In this document: positions 23,946 through 30,773 of the stretch, one piece after another | Layout of the letters: the number at the start of each line of letters is the position of its first letter | Position numbering within the stretch: the first letter of the stretch is position 1 | Assembly (NCBI RefSeq): GCF_000269805.1 | Contig: NZ_JH711481.1 | Coordinates: 34,006-67,941 of the forward strand | DNA length: 33,936 nt | Reading direction: 5' to 3' | Source: Actinomyces massiliensis 4401292 | GTDB taxonomy: Bacteria > Actinomycetota > Actinomycetes > Actinomycetales > Actinomycetaceae | Position numbers and translations under genes: made by a program | Notes under the pieces: model-generated | What the model saw: the letters and a program-made list of their open reading frames with translations, nothing else | What the model was told of the DNA's origin: nothing | Databases searched by the model: none

Positions 23946-25523
23946 CTAGATGGGAGGCTCGACCCGCAGTATGACGCCGTCCCCGACATCCAACAAGTCT
24001 CCCACGTACAGCGGCGTCGGCAGGGCGGCTGCGAGCAGGACCGCGGGCATCCCGGGGCGCAGGAGCACCGTGCCGTTGTTGGAGCTCAGGTCGCAGGTGA
24101 GCACGTTCCACCCCGCCGTGGTGATCGACAGGTGCGAGCGCGAGACCAGATGGGTGGGACTGGGCACCTCCAGAAGAAGGGCGCCGGGCTCGCCACCGGG
24201 CTGCGCGCTCGGCGCGCGTCCGATGACGATGTCGCCGCGCACGGGAACGCTCACCCCGGTGGACAGGGTGAGCATCGCCAGAACAGGCCGCGGAACGGGA
24301 ATCAACTGCCCGCTCAGAGGCGCGGGGCAGCACAGGCAGACATGGGCGTCCGGCGGATTGGCATGGCCCACGACGCAGATGGCCGCGGTCACCATCGGGA
24401 TCGGCACGGCCTCCTGAGGCAAGGCCCCCGTGGCGCTCGAGGAGGACGGAAACGGGTCCGAGGCCTCAGGACCCGGCGCACCCGCAGGCGTCAGGGCCCT
24501 GGTGAAGGAGGCCGGGGACGGGTCCTGGTCGAGGCCATCGGCCGCCACCCCCGCGGTGCGGGCGGGCTCACCCGATTCAGCGGCCCCGGACACGGTCGAT
24601 TCAGAAGAATCGGAAGAAGACGCGTCCGCGACAGCGCGCCGGCGGCGGCGCCCCGACCCCGGCTCGGGCTCGGGGTATCGCGCGAAGAAATCCGACAGCA
24701 CGGAGGCGGACTCCGCAGGGCCGTCAGGGCCATCAGCCCCGTCAGGGCCGGCCCCCGGAGTCCCGCGATTCGCGAGCGCATCAGCGATGCCGGGGCCACC
24801 GGGATCACCAGAGCCACCGGGATTACCGGGCTCGATGCCCATCGGCAGGTCGTCGGGATCGACCCACACGCCGGTCTCGGCCCCGCTCGCGCAGCTGGGA
24901 GCGGGGGACGCGGAGGACTCAGCGGTCTCGGGCGTGGGCGGCCCGGCGGACAGTGGTCCCGTGGCGGCATCGGTCCGCGCACCGCCATCGGTATCGCCAT
25001 CGGCATTCGGCCGCAGGACTGGCGGCAACTGCTCGACGGGAAGCGCCGATGCCGGATTCAACGTGGTCTGCGGAGGAAATGTCGGCGGGATCGCAGTCTG
25101 GTACGTCCTGGCGGACCCCGCCGTCTCGGAGGCGACCACCGGCGACGGCGCGTCCTCCGGGCGTCGGAGCCGAGTCGTGTTCACGGGCTCGTCCGCGGTC
25201 GTGGCGGAGGCGGACGTCGGGCAGGCGAGATCGGCCGGACCCCAGGCGCGCCGGTCGCCCGGAGCCAGCGGTCCGGTCGGGCCCCCGAGGGACTCGAGCA
25301 CCGCCTGCGCCACCTCCGAGGGGGCGTCCGGAGCCAGCAGCGCCTCGCCCCAGCGCCCGACAATGCGCTCGGGAGCCCCCTTGGCCCCCTCGGGGCCGCT
25401 GGAGGCCGAGCTCGCAGGGCTCGCAGGGCTCGTAGGGCTCGCAGGGCTCGTAGGGCTCGCAGGGCTCGCAGGGCTCGCCGTGCTCGCAGTACTGGCAGGG
25501 TTCGCGGGGCTCACAGTACTCAT
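23946..25523 (-). CDS. FHA-domain protein with zinc-ribbon-like motif and long disordered region
   Basis: A 525-residue cytoplasmic protein. Residues 1-45 are Ser/Pro/Ala repeats; up to about 375 the chain is low-complexity Ala/Pro/Ser/Asp. A zinc-ribbon-like element follows (AAICVVGHANPPDAHVCLCC, about 376-395). The C-terminal FHA domain (about 415-510) has GDIVIGRAPS, LVSRSHLSIT and SSNNGTVLL, all key residues for phosphothreonine binding. It probably reads the action of a Ser/Thr kinase, opposed by the PP2C phosphatase encoded just upstream. The ATG at 25523 lies in the second copy of a 20-bp duplication that separates it from the phosphatase stop; an in-frame ATG at 25598 would overlap the phosphatase extensively and is unlikely. 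Confidence 0.82.
   Translation of the reverse strand: MSTVSPANPASTASTASPASPASPTSPASPTSPASPASSASSGPEGAKGAPERIVGRWGEALLAPDAPSEVAQAVLESLGGPTGPLAPGDRRAWGPADLACPTSASATTADEPVNTTRLRRPEDAPSPVVASETAGSARTYQTAIPPTFPPQTTLNPASALPVEQLPPVLRPNADGDTDGGARTDAATGPLSAGPPTPETAESSASPAPSCASGAETGVWVDPDDLPMGIEPGNPGGSGDPGGPGIADALANRGTPGAGPDGADGPDGPAESASVLSDFFARYPEPEPGSGRRRRRAVADASSSDSSESTVSGAAESGEPARTAGVAADGLDQDPSPASFTRALTPAGAPGPEASDPFPSSSSATGALPQEAVPIPMVTAAICVVGHANPPDAHVCLCCPAPLSGQLIPVPRPVLAMLTLSTGVSVPVRGDIVIGRAPSAQPGGEPGALLLEVPSPTHLVSRSHLSITTAGWNVLTCDLSSNNGTVLLRPGMPAVLLAAALPTPLYVGDLLDVGDGVILRVEPPI
25425..25512 (-). repeat. 9-bp coding repeats near start of the FHA protein
   Basis: About nine near-identical 9-bp units (plus strand GCAGGGCTC and variants with GTA or CCG) encode Pro-Ala-Ser and Pro-Thr-Ser triplets. 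Nine is a multiple of three, so copy changes keep the frame. Confidence 0.8.
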
Positions 25524-25557
25524 AGCGCCGACTCCGGACTCATAGCGCCGACTCCGG
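25518..25557 (-). repeat. 20-bp tandem duplication at PP2C stop / FHA start
   Basis: Two identical 20-bp copies, 25518-25537 and 25538-25557. Each contains ATGA on the minus strand. The first copy read carries the phosphatase TGA (25540-25542); the second carries the ATG of the FHA protein (25523). Between them, a 7-residue frame MSPESAL (25543-25520) starts in one ATGA and ends in the other. Confidence 0.9.
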
Positions 25558-26316
25558 GACGAGATCGACGACCAGAGCGGTGGTGTTGTCGTGCCCACCG
25601 GCCTCGAGCGCGGCGGCGACCGCCGCCTCGGCGGTGTGCTGCGGGCGCATACCGGCGTCGAGAACAGTGGCCAGGGCCTCGTCGTCGAGCTCGTCGCTCA
25701 GCCCATCGGAGCAGATGAGCAGCCGGTCGCCGCACTGGGCGTCCACTGTGCGGATGTCGGGAACGGCCTCCTGGTCCAGGCCGGCCCCCAGCGCCCGGGT
25801 GACGACGTTCTTCCTGGGATCGCGGCGGGCCTGAGCCGGTGTGAGCTGACCGGCGTCGATGAGCGCCTGAACCTGCGAATGGTCGCGGGACATCTGGGTG
25901 AGGACTGCGTCACGCAGAAGATAGACGCGTGAATCGCCGATATTGAAGATGATCCACGTCAGCGACTCGGGCCGGCGGGCCAGGACGGCGCCGGCGACGG
26001 TGGCCCCGGGGCGGTGAGCCGCGTGCGAGGGAATGGCGGCGACCGCCTCGCCGGCCGCGAGCACGGCCTCGACAATGTCCTGCTCACCGGTGATATCGGC
26101 GCCCGCCAGAGGCGCCAGAGCACTCAGGGCCGCCCGGGTGGCGGCGCGTCCGGCGGCGTGCCCGCCCATGCCGTCCACGACGACGAATGCGGGGGCCATG
26201 GCGAGGTAGCCGTCCTCATTGACGGTGCGCAACCGACCGACATCCGTGGCCGCACCGACGACGGGTACGACGAGTGCGTCGCCCTGCGGCCGGGTTGTGG
26301 CCAGGATCTCGCTCAT
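25540..26316 (-). CDS. PP2C-family Ser/Thr protein phosphatase
   Basis: A 258-residue metal-dependent phosphatase (PPM/PP2C, PstP-like, catalytic domain only). All metal-binding motifs are visible: RTVNEDG with Glu35/Asp36, VVDGMGGHAAG with Asp48, NIGDSRVYLL with Asp128, CSDGLSD with Asp204, and GGHDNTT with Asp243. It removes phosphate from Ser/Thr of proteins, opposing a PknB-type kinase that is not in this window. Unlike PstP it has no transmembrane helix after the domain. GAGGAG precedes the ATG. It is the first gene of the minus-strand cluster, divergent from the LRV-domain gene, and ends within the 20-bp duplication coupling it to the FHA gene. FHA proteins downstream are its probable functional partners. 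Confidence 0.93.
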   Translation of the reverse strand: MSEILATTRPQGDALVVPVVGAATDVGRLRTVNEDGYLAMAPAFVVVDGMGGHAAGRAATRAALSALAPLAGADITGEQDIVEAVLAAGEAVAAIPSHAAHRPGATVAGAVLARRPESLTWIIFNIGDSRVYLLRDAVLTQMSRDHSQVQALIDAGQLTPAQARRDPRKNVVTRALGAGLDQEAVPDIRTVDAQCGDRLLICSDGLSDELDDEALATVLDAGMRPQHTAEAAVAAALEAGGHDNTTALVVDLVPESAL

Positions 26317-26533
26317 TGACGTCTCCTCGATACTGGTTCGGCGGTCGGGGCCCGGCTCACGACCGACGCTTGAATGGCGCAGACGATACCTGTACAGGCA
26401 CGACTCGGCTCACCTCAGGTAGGCTCATGGGGACCGGTACCCACCGGCACCCCGCCCCGTCTCCCTAAGAACAACATCCATATGGCACCAGGTGTACACG
26501 GCGGGAACCGCGAACTTGTGGAGGACTCACCTC
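26317..26533. promoter_or_regulatory. divergent intergenic region with 10-bp palindrome
   Basis: This region should hold promoters for the PP2C cluster (minus) and the LRV gene (plus). A perfect palindrome CCTGTACAGG lies at 26389-26398. A -10-like TAGGCT (26420-26425) faces the plus strand. The palindrome might be an operator; no known regulator can be named. Confidence 0.4.
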
Positions 26534-27781
26534 ATGTCTCAGGCTCAGGACGACCTCGTCGCCGCGGCGAGCAACCCCAATGCGGAGCTCGCGACGCTGC
26601 ACGAGCTCGCGAATAATTACCCGGGTCTGCGCCCCTACATCGCGGCGAACCCGCGTACTTATCCGGCGCTTCTGGAGTGGCTCGGCACACTCGGCGACCC
26701 CGCCGTTGATGCCGCCCTGGCGCGTCGCTACGGTCCCGCGCAGCCCCTGACCAGCGCGCCCGCAGACGGATCGACCCAGGTCCTGTCCGGCGAGCAGATC
26801 GGATCCCAGTCCCCGCAGGCCGCGCCCCAGCAGCAGTCGGCCGTCGAGACGCAGCGCCAGCAGCCCGTCCAGCCGGAGTACGCACAGGTCACCCAGTCCA
26901 TTCAGACCGGTCAGGCCACCCAGTACCAGCAGCCTGTCCAGGCGGGCCAGCCCACCCAGGCCGTTCAGACCGGCCAGGCGACCCAGTACCAGCAGCCCAT
27001 TCAGGCGGGCCAGGCGACTCAGTACCAGCAGCCCGTCCAAGCCGGCCAAGCCGTACAGGCAGGCCAGCCGCAGTACCAGCAGCCCGTCCAGGCAGGCCAG
27101 CCCGTTCAAGCCGGTCGGCCCACCCCGGAAGGCCTATTCGGCATCGGCGAGCAGGCCGAGGAGGAGGCCGGACCCCGCCCGACCCTGTGGCTGTGGATCC
27201 TCGGGGCCATCGCCATCGTCGCCGTCGTCGCTCTGATCGTGTGGTTCGTCCTGTCCAACCACGGTGACGGCGGCGATGACACCGCCGCCAACGATGACCC
27301 GGCGGGAAACAGCCAGCAGAACGAGCAGCCCAAGCAGCCGAGCCAGACCCCATCGGAATCGCCCTCCCCGAGCGCCTCGGCCAGCGCGAGTCAGAAGCTC
27401 ACCGCCCCCGCTCCGCCCAACGCCATCGAGATGAGCGCCTTCAGCTCCCCCAGTGGCAATATCAGCTGCACGCTGGCAGACGACTCGGTCACCTGCACGA
27501 TCAATGAGCACAGCTTCACGCCCTCGGACGCCTCCTGCAAGAACTCATCCAGCTCGCCGGTCACCTGGACCGTCAAGAAAGACGGCACCGCCACCAGCAG
27601 CTGCGGCACCTCCTTCTCCAGCACCGGCGCACAGCTCGCCTACGGATCGGCCGCGAAGAACAACAGCTTCGCCTGCACGTCGGCGGACAACGGCATCGAG
27701 TGCTGGAGCCAGGTCAGCGGCCAGGGATTCACCCTGTCCCGCGAAGCGTCCAACACCAAACAGCAAACCGGCCAGAACTGA
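26534..27781 (+). CDS. LRV-domain membrane protein with Gln-rich repeat linker
   Basis: A 415-residue protein. Residues 3-65 form a variant leucine-rich repeat-like helical domain (DDLVAAASNPNAELATLHEL, then YPALLEWLGTLGDPAVDAAL), found at the N-terminus of several actinobacterial proteins. Residues 95-200 are Gln/Ala/Val/Pro repeats (QYQQPVQAGQ). A transmembrane helix lies at about 216-238 (LWLWILGAIAIVAVVALIVW). The outside part starts with an acidic/Ser linker and ends in a domain with six cysteines (ISCTLADDSVTC, ASCKN, SSCGTS, FACTSADNGIECW), likely disulphide-bonded. Function is unknown; it joins a cytoplasmic binding domain to an exported domain. The ATG at 26534 has GTGGAGG before it. 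Divergent position to the PP2C gene suggests shared control. Confidence 0.8.
   Translation: MSQAQDDLVAAASNPNAELATLHELANNYPGLRPYIAANPRTYPALLEWLGTLGDPAVDAALARRYGPAQPLTSAPADGSTQVLSGEQIGSQSPQAAPQQQSAVETQRQQPVQPEYAQVTQSIQTGQATQYQQPVQAGQPTQAVQTGQATQYQQPIQAGQATQYQQPVQAGQAVQAGQPQYQQPVQAGQPVQAGRPTPEGLFGIGEQAEEEAGPRPTLWLWILGAIAIVAVVALIVWFVLSNHGDGGDDTAANDDPAGNSQQNEQPKQPSQTPSESPSPSASASASQKLTAPAPPNAIEMSAFSSPSGNISCTLADDSVTCTINEHSFTPSDASCKNSSSSPVTWTVKKDGTATSSCGTSFSSTGAQLAYGSAAKNNSFACTSADNGIECWSQVSGQGFTLSREASNTKQQTGQN
26905..27115 (+). repeat. coding repeats in the Gln-rich linker
   Basis: Imperfect repeats of about 36-50 bp built from CAGTACCAGCAGCCC and CAGGCGGGCCAGGC blocks encode the QYQQPVQAGQ linker. 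Unit number probably varies between strains. Confidence 0.8.
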
Positions 27782-27794
27782 TCACGACTGATCA

Positions 27795-27840
27795 CGGTCG
27801 GCCGCCGCCGCGCCCCGCGCGGACCCGCGCCCGCCGACCG
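27795..27840. terminator. possible terminator hairpin after LRV gene
   Basis: CGGTCGGC (27795-27802) and GCCGACCG (27833-27840) are perfectly complementary, separated by 30 very GC-rich bases, 14 bp after the stop. No T-tract follows, so this is tentative. A 10-bp repeat TTATCCGCGC follows at about 27890-27910. Confidence 0.35.
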
Positions 27841-27958
27841 CCGACGGCGTCGCTCCCGGCAGCGGCGCCGTCCTCCGCGTTCATCCGTGCTTATCCGCGC
27901 TTATCCGCGCTTAATTCCGTGGGCCCATCCCACGGCCGACCAGACAGGCCACCGACTC

Positions 27959-29236
27959 ATGTCCTCCACCTACGGGCACATCCTGCGCATTCCCGGCGCG
28001 GCCGCCTTCTCCATCGCGGGGCTCCTGGCGCGCTTCCCCATGTCGATGCAGGGGATCTCGACCATCCTCGCCGTCCAGGCCCTGTACGGCAGCTACTCCG
28101 CGGCGGGCGCCGTCGCCGCGGCCAACATCGTCGCGGCCGCCCTCGGCGCGCCCGCGCTGGCGCGACTGGTGGACGAGCGCGGACAGTCCAAGGTGATGCT
28201 GCCGGCGCTGGCGGCCTCGGGAACGGCCCTGTTCGGGCTCATCCTCGCCACCAGCGCGCACGCCGATCTATGGCTGCTCATGGCGCTGGCGGCGCTGGCC
28301 GGCGGCCTGTCCGGTTCGATGGGCTCGCTCGTGCGATCGCGGTGGACCACGATCGTCACCCGCCCGGAGGACGTGCACACCGCCTTCTCCCTCGAAGCCG
28401 CATTCGACGAGGTGGCCCTCATCATCGGCCCGGTCCTGACAACGGCCCTGTGCACCTCATCAATGCTGCCGGTCACCAGCGGTTGGATCGCATCGCTCAG
28501 CCTCCAGCTCATCGGCGGGCTGTGGTTCCTGTTCCAGCGCGGAACCGAGCCCGAGCCCCACCCGCGGCGCCGTCGCGGGGGCGCACCGGACGGGTCGCCG
28601 GGAGAGCCGCAGGAGGGTTCCGCCCAGGACGACGACGCCCAGCCCCACAGGCCGGTACTGAGCCATGGCGCCGCGTTCGCCGTCCTCGTGGCCTTCCTGT
28701 TCTCCGGGGCCCTGTTCGGCGCGAGCGACGTCGCCTCGGTGGCCTTCGCCACCGAAGCGGGGCGCAAGTCGGCGTCGGGCGCGCTACTGGCGGCGTGGTC
28801 CGTCGGGTCCCTCATGTCCGCGCTCATCTACGGATCACGCTCCTGGAGGTGGCCGCTGTGGAAGCAGTTCCTCGCGGGCACGACGACGCTCGCCATCGGC
28901 GCCTCGCTCCTCCCGCTCGCGCCGGGCCTGGTGGTGCTCGGGGCGCTCATGGCCACTACCGGCATGGCGATCGCGCCGACCATCACCACCGGGAACAACA
29001 TCGTCCAGGCCACCGTGGCGCCCTCCCAGCTCACCGAGGGACTGGCGTGGATCAGCACGTCTCTGAACGTCGGAGTATCGCTGGGCTCGATGCTGGGCGG
29101 GCGCGCGGTCGACACCGGAGGCAGCCGGGGCGGGTACCTGGTGGTGGCCGTCTGCGCCTGGTTCGCCGTGGCGGCGACTCTGGCGGGACTGCGGGTGCTG
29201 CGCCGAGCCCACGCGCACGCCAGTCTGCCCCACTGA
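27959..29236 (+). CDS. MFS transporter
   Basis: A 425-residue membrane protein of the major facilitator superfamily with about 12 predicted helices. The loop between helices 2 and 3 reads GAPALARLVDERGQSKVM, matching the MFS motif A position (G-x-x-x-D-R-x-G). A long hydrophilic central loop (about 195-235; EPEPHPRRRRGGAPDG) separates two halves. It probably exports a small molecule, using proton exchange; the substrate cannot be predicted. The start ATG 27959 was chosen because the protein then begins directly with the first helix region; the ribosome site is weak. A strong inverted repeat lies after the gene. It does not clearly form an operon with the next gene. Confidence 0.85.
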   Translation: MSSTYGHILRIPGAAAFSIAGLLARFPMSMQGISTILAVQALYGSYSAAGAVAAANIVAAALGAPALARLVDERGQSKVMLPALAASGTALFGLILATSAHADLWLLMALAALAGGLSGSMGSLVRSRWTTIVTRPEDVHTAFSLEAAFDEVALIIGPVLTTALCTSSMLPVTSGWIASLSLQLIGGLWFLFQRGTEPEPHPRRRRGGAPDGSPGEPQEGSAQDDDAQPHRPVLSHGAAFAVLVAFLFSGALFGASDVASVAFATEAGRKSASGALLAAWSVGSLMSALIYGSRSWRWPLWKQFLAGTTTLAIGASLLPLAPGLVVLGALMATTGMAIAPTITTGNNIVQATVAPSQLTEGLAWISTSLNVGVSLGSMLGGRAVDTGGSRGGYLVVAVCAWFAVAATLAGLRVLRRAHAHASLPH

Positions 29237-29291
29237 TTCACTCGCGCGCACGGCGTCGGGCGGGTATATCGCGTATACACAGCATACACAG

Positions 29292-29364
29292 CGTCGAGAT
29301 CGACATTCTCGAATGAGATCGACGGTGACACCGTCGCCTTCGTTCGAGAATGTCGATCTCGACG
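29292..29364. terminator. 22-bp-arm inverted repeat between MFS and GT87 genes
   Basis: The arms 29292-29313 and 29343-29364 are perfectly complementary over 22 bp (core CGAGATCGACATTCTCGAA). The 29-base loop has its own inner hairpin, GACGGT/ACCGTC. It lies 56 bp after the MFS stop. It may terminate transcription; the arm is longer than usual and shares the CGAGATCG core with the 22-bp repeat family. Confidence 0.65.
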
Positions 29365-29418
29365 GGGCAGGGCGTGCGGAACCGGGCCACGGGGAAGCGG
29401 CGCCGTAGACTCCAGCGG

Positions 29419-30744
29419 ATGAACGAGAGCACCGAGAGCACTGAGCGCACCGGAAACGTGACGACCGGTCTGCGCTTCAACACCGCCCGGCTGCTGATCT
29501 CAGGCCCGGCCCAGGCCCTGGGCTGGGCCGCCCTTCTGGCGAGCGTCTACCCCTGGCTGTGGAACGCTGAAGGCATCCCGGCGTTCAAGCTCGACGCATG
29601 GATCTACTACCACGGCATCGCCCAGTGGCACGCGGGCGGAAGCCTGTACGACTGGTGGGCCAATCCCCGCGAGCAGCTGTGGCCCTTCACCTATCCGCCC
29701 TTCGCGGCCTGGGCGCTGACCCCCCTGACCTGGGTCGACGACCGCACGGCCCAGGTGCTCATGGTCCTGGCCACCCCGGTGTGCACCGCGGTGACGGCGT
29801 GGGCGACGGCGCTCGCCCTGGGGGCCAGACGGCGAGCGGCGCAGGCCATGGCGCCCTGGCTCGCGCTGGCCGGCGTGCTCTTCCTGGAGCCGATCTACAA
29901 GACCATGGAGTACGGGCAGGTCAATGCGATCCTCATGATGCTGGTCGCCGTCGATCTGTTGGCCGTACCGGCCAAGTCGCCCTGGCGCGGCGTGGGGGCG
30001 GGGCTGGCCGCCGCCTTCAAGCTGACGCCGGCGATCGCCGTCGTCGTCCTGCTGGCGCGCCGCGAGTGGCGGACCGCGGCGACCATGACCGGCACGGCCA
30101 TCGGAGTCACGGCCCTGTGCTGGATCGTCTCCCCCGCCGAGTCCGCGCGGTTCTTCCTGTCCGCCATGCTCGATCCCTCCCGGGCGGGCTTCCCCGAGTA
30201 CGCGGGCAACCAGAATCTCAAGGGCGCGATCGCCCGGTGGCTGCCCGAGGGGGCGTGGACGCCGGTATGGGCGCCGGCCGCCATCGCGGTCTGCCTGGGG
30301 ACGTGGCTGCTGCTGCGCAGATTGACGGCGATGGCGCGCGATACAGAGGATCAGCACGACAACAAAAATGACGGCGCCTCCCCGCACGACCGTCTCATCC
30401 TGTCTGCGCAGGTGGGCGTCGCCATGATGGCGGGCCTGCTGATCTCCCCGATCTCCTGGTCTCATCACTGGGTGTGGTGCCTGCCCATTCTCATGACCCT
30501 GGCGACGGCCGCATGGCGCTGGTACTCCCCCGCGCTGGCGGTCACTGCGCTGGCGGGCGCGGCCGTGTTCGCGCTGGCGATGCAGTGGTGGTTCCCGGGG
30601 CAGAACCATGCGGAGCGGAACTGGCCCTTCATCGCCACGGTCGTCGGCTCCTCCTACACCTGGTGGGCGCTGGCCGCCGGAGTCGCACTGTGGACGGCGG
30701 GGGGGACGCGTCGCACACCACGAGATCCGCATCGACGGGCCTGA
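29419..30744 (+). CDS. GT87-family (DUF2029) polyprenol-phosphate mannosyltransferase-like protein
   Basis: A 441-residue integral membrane protein with about 10 helices. FKLDAWIYYHG carries Asp59, at the position of the catalytic Asp of GT-C enzymes such as mycobacterial PimE. Further family marks are FTYPPFAAWALTPL, YGQVNAILMMLV, ESQ-like segment GNQNLKGAIARWLP and ISPISWSHHWVWCLP. GT87 proteins add mannose from polyprenol-phosphate-mannose to lipoglycans at the outer face of the membrane. Donor and acceptor here are inferred from family. The chosen ATG 29419 has no ribosome site but a TAGACT -10-like element (29406-29411) seven bases upstream, suggesting a leaderless mRNA. The next gene starts 29 bp after the stop with its own promoter-like element. 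Confidence 0.88.
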   Translation: MNESTESTERTGNVTTGLRFNTARLLISGPAQALGWAALLASVYPWLWNAEGIPAFKLDAWIYYHGIAQWHAGGSLYDWWANPREQLWPFTYPPFAAWALTPLTWVDDRTAQVLMVLATPVCTAVTAWATALALGARRRAAQAMAPWLALAGVLFLEPIYKTMEYGQVNAILMMLVAVDLLAVPAKSPWRGVGAGLAAAFKLTPAIAVVVLLARREWRTAATMTGTAIGVTALCWIVSPAESARFFLSAMLDPSRAGFPEYAGNQNLKGAIARWLPEGAWTPVWAPAAIAVCLGTWLLLRRLTAMARDTEDQHDNKNDGASPHDRLILSAQVGVAMMAGLLISPISWSHHWVWCLPILMTLATAAWRWYSPALAVTALAGAAVFALAMQWWFPGQNHAERNWPFIATVVGSSYTWWALAAGVALWTAGGTRRTPRDPHRRA

Positions 30745-30767
30745 CGAGGACCCCGAGACCGTAAGAT
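30741..30767 (+). promoter_or_regulatory. candidate leaderless promoter of the App1-family gene
   Basis: CTGACG (30741-30746) and TAAGAT (30762-30767) are 15 bp apart, with the GTG start at 30774 six bases after the -10. No ribosome site precedes the GTG. The -35 is weak and partly overlaps the end of the GT87 gene. Confidence 0.45.
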
Positions 30768-30773
30768 CGGCCC

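Noticed and set aside
24132-25718. 528-codon plus-strand frame opposite the FHA gene
   Set aside because: Arg/Gly-rich translation without motifs; it is a shadow of the FHA and PP2C genes.
27700-29316. 538-codon plus-strand frame over the MFS gene
   Set aside because: Arg/Pro/Gly-rich shadow; the MFS frame has clear membrane helices.
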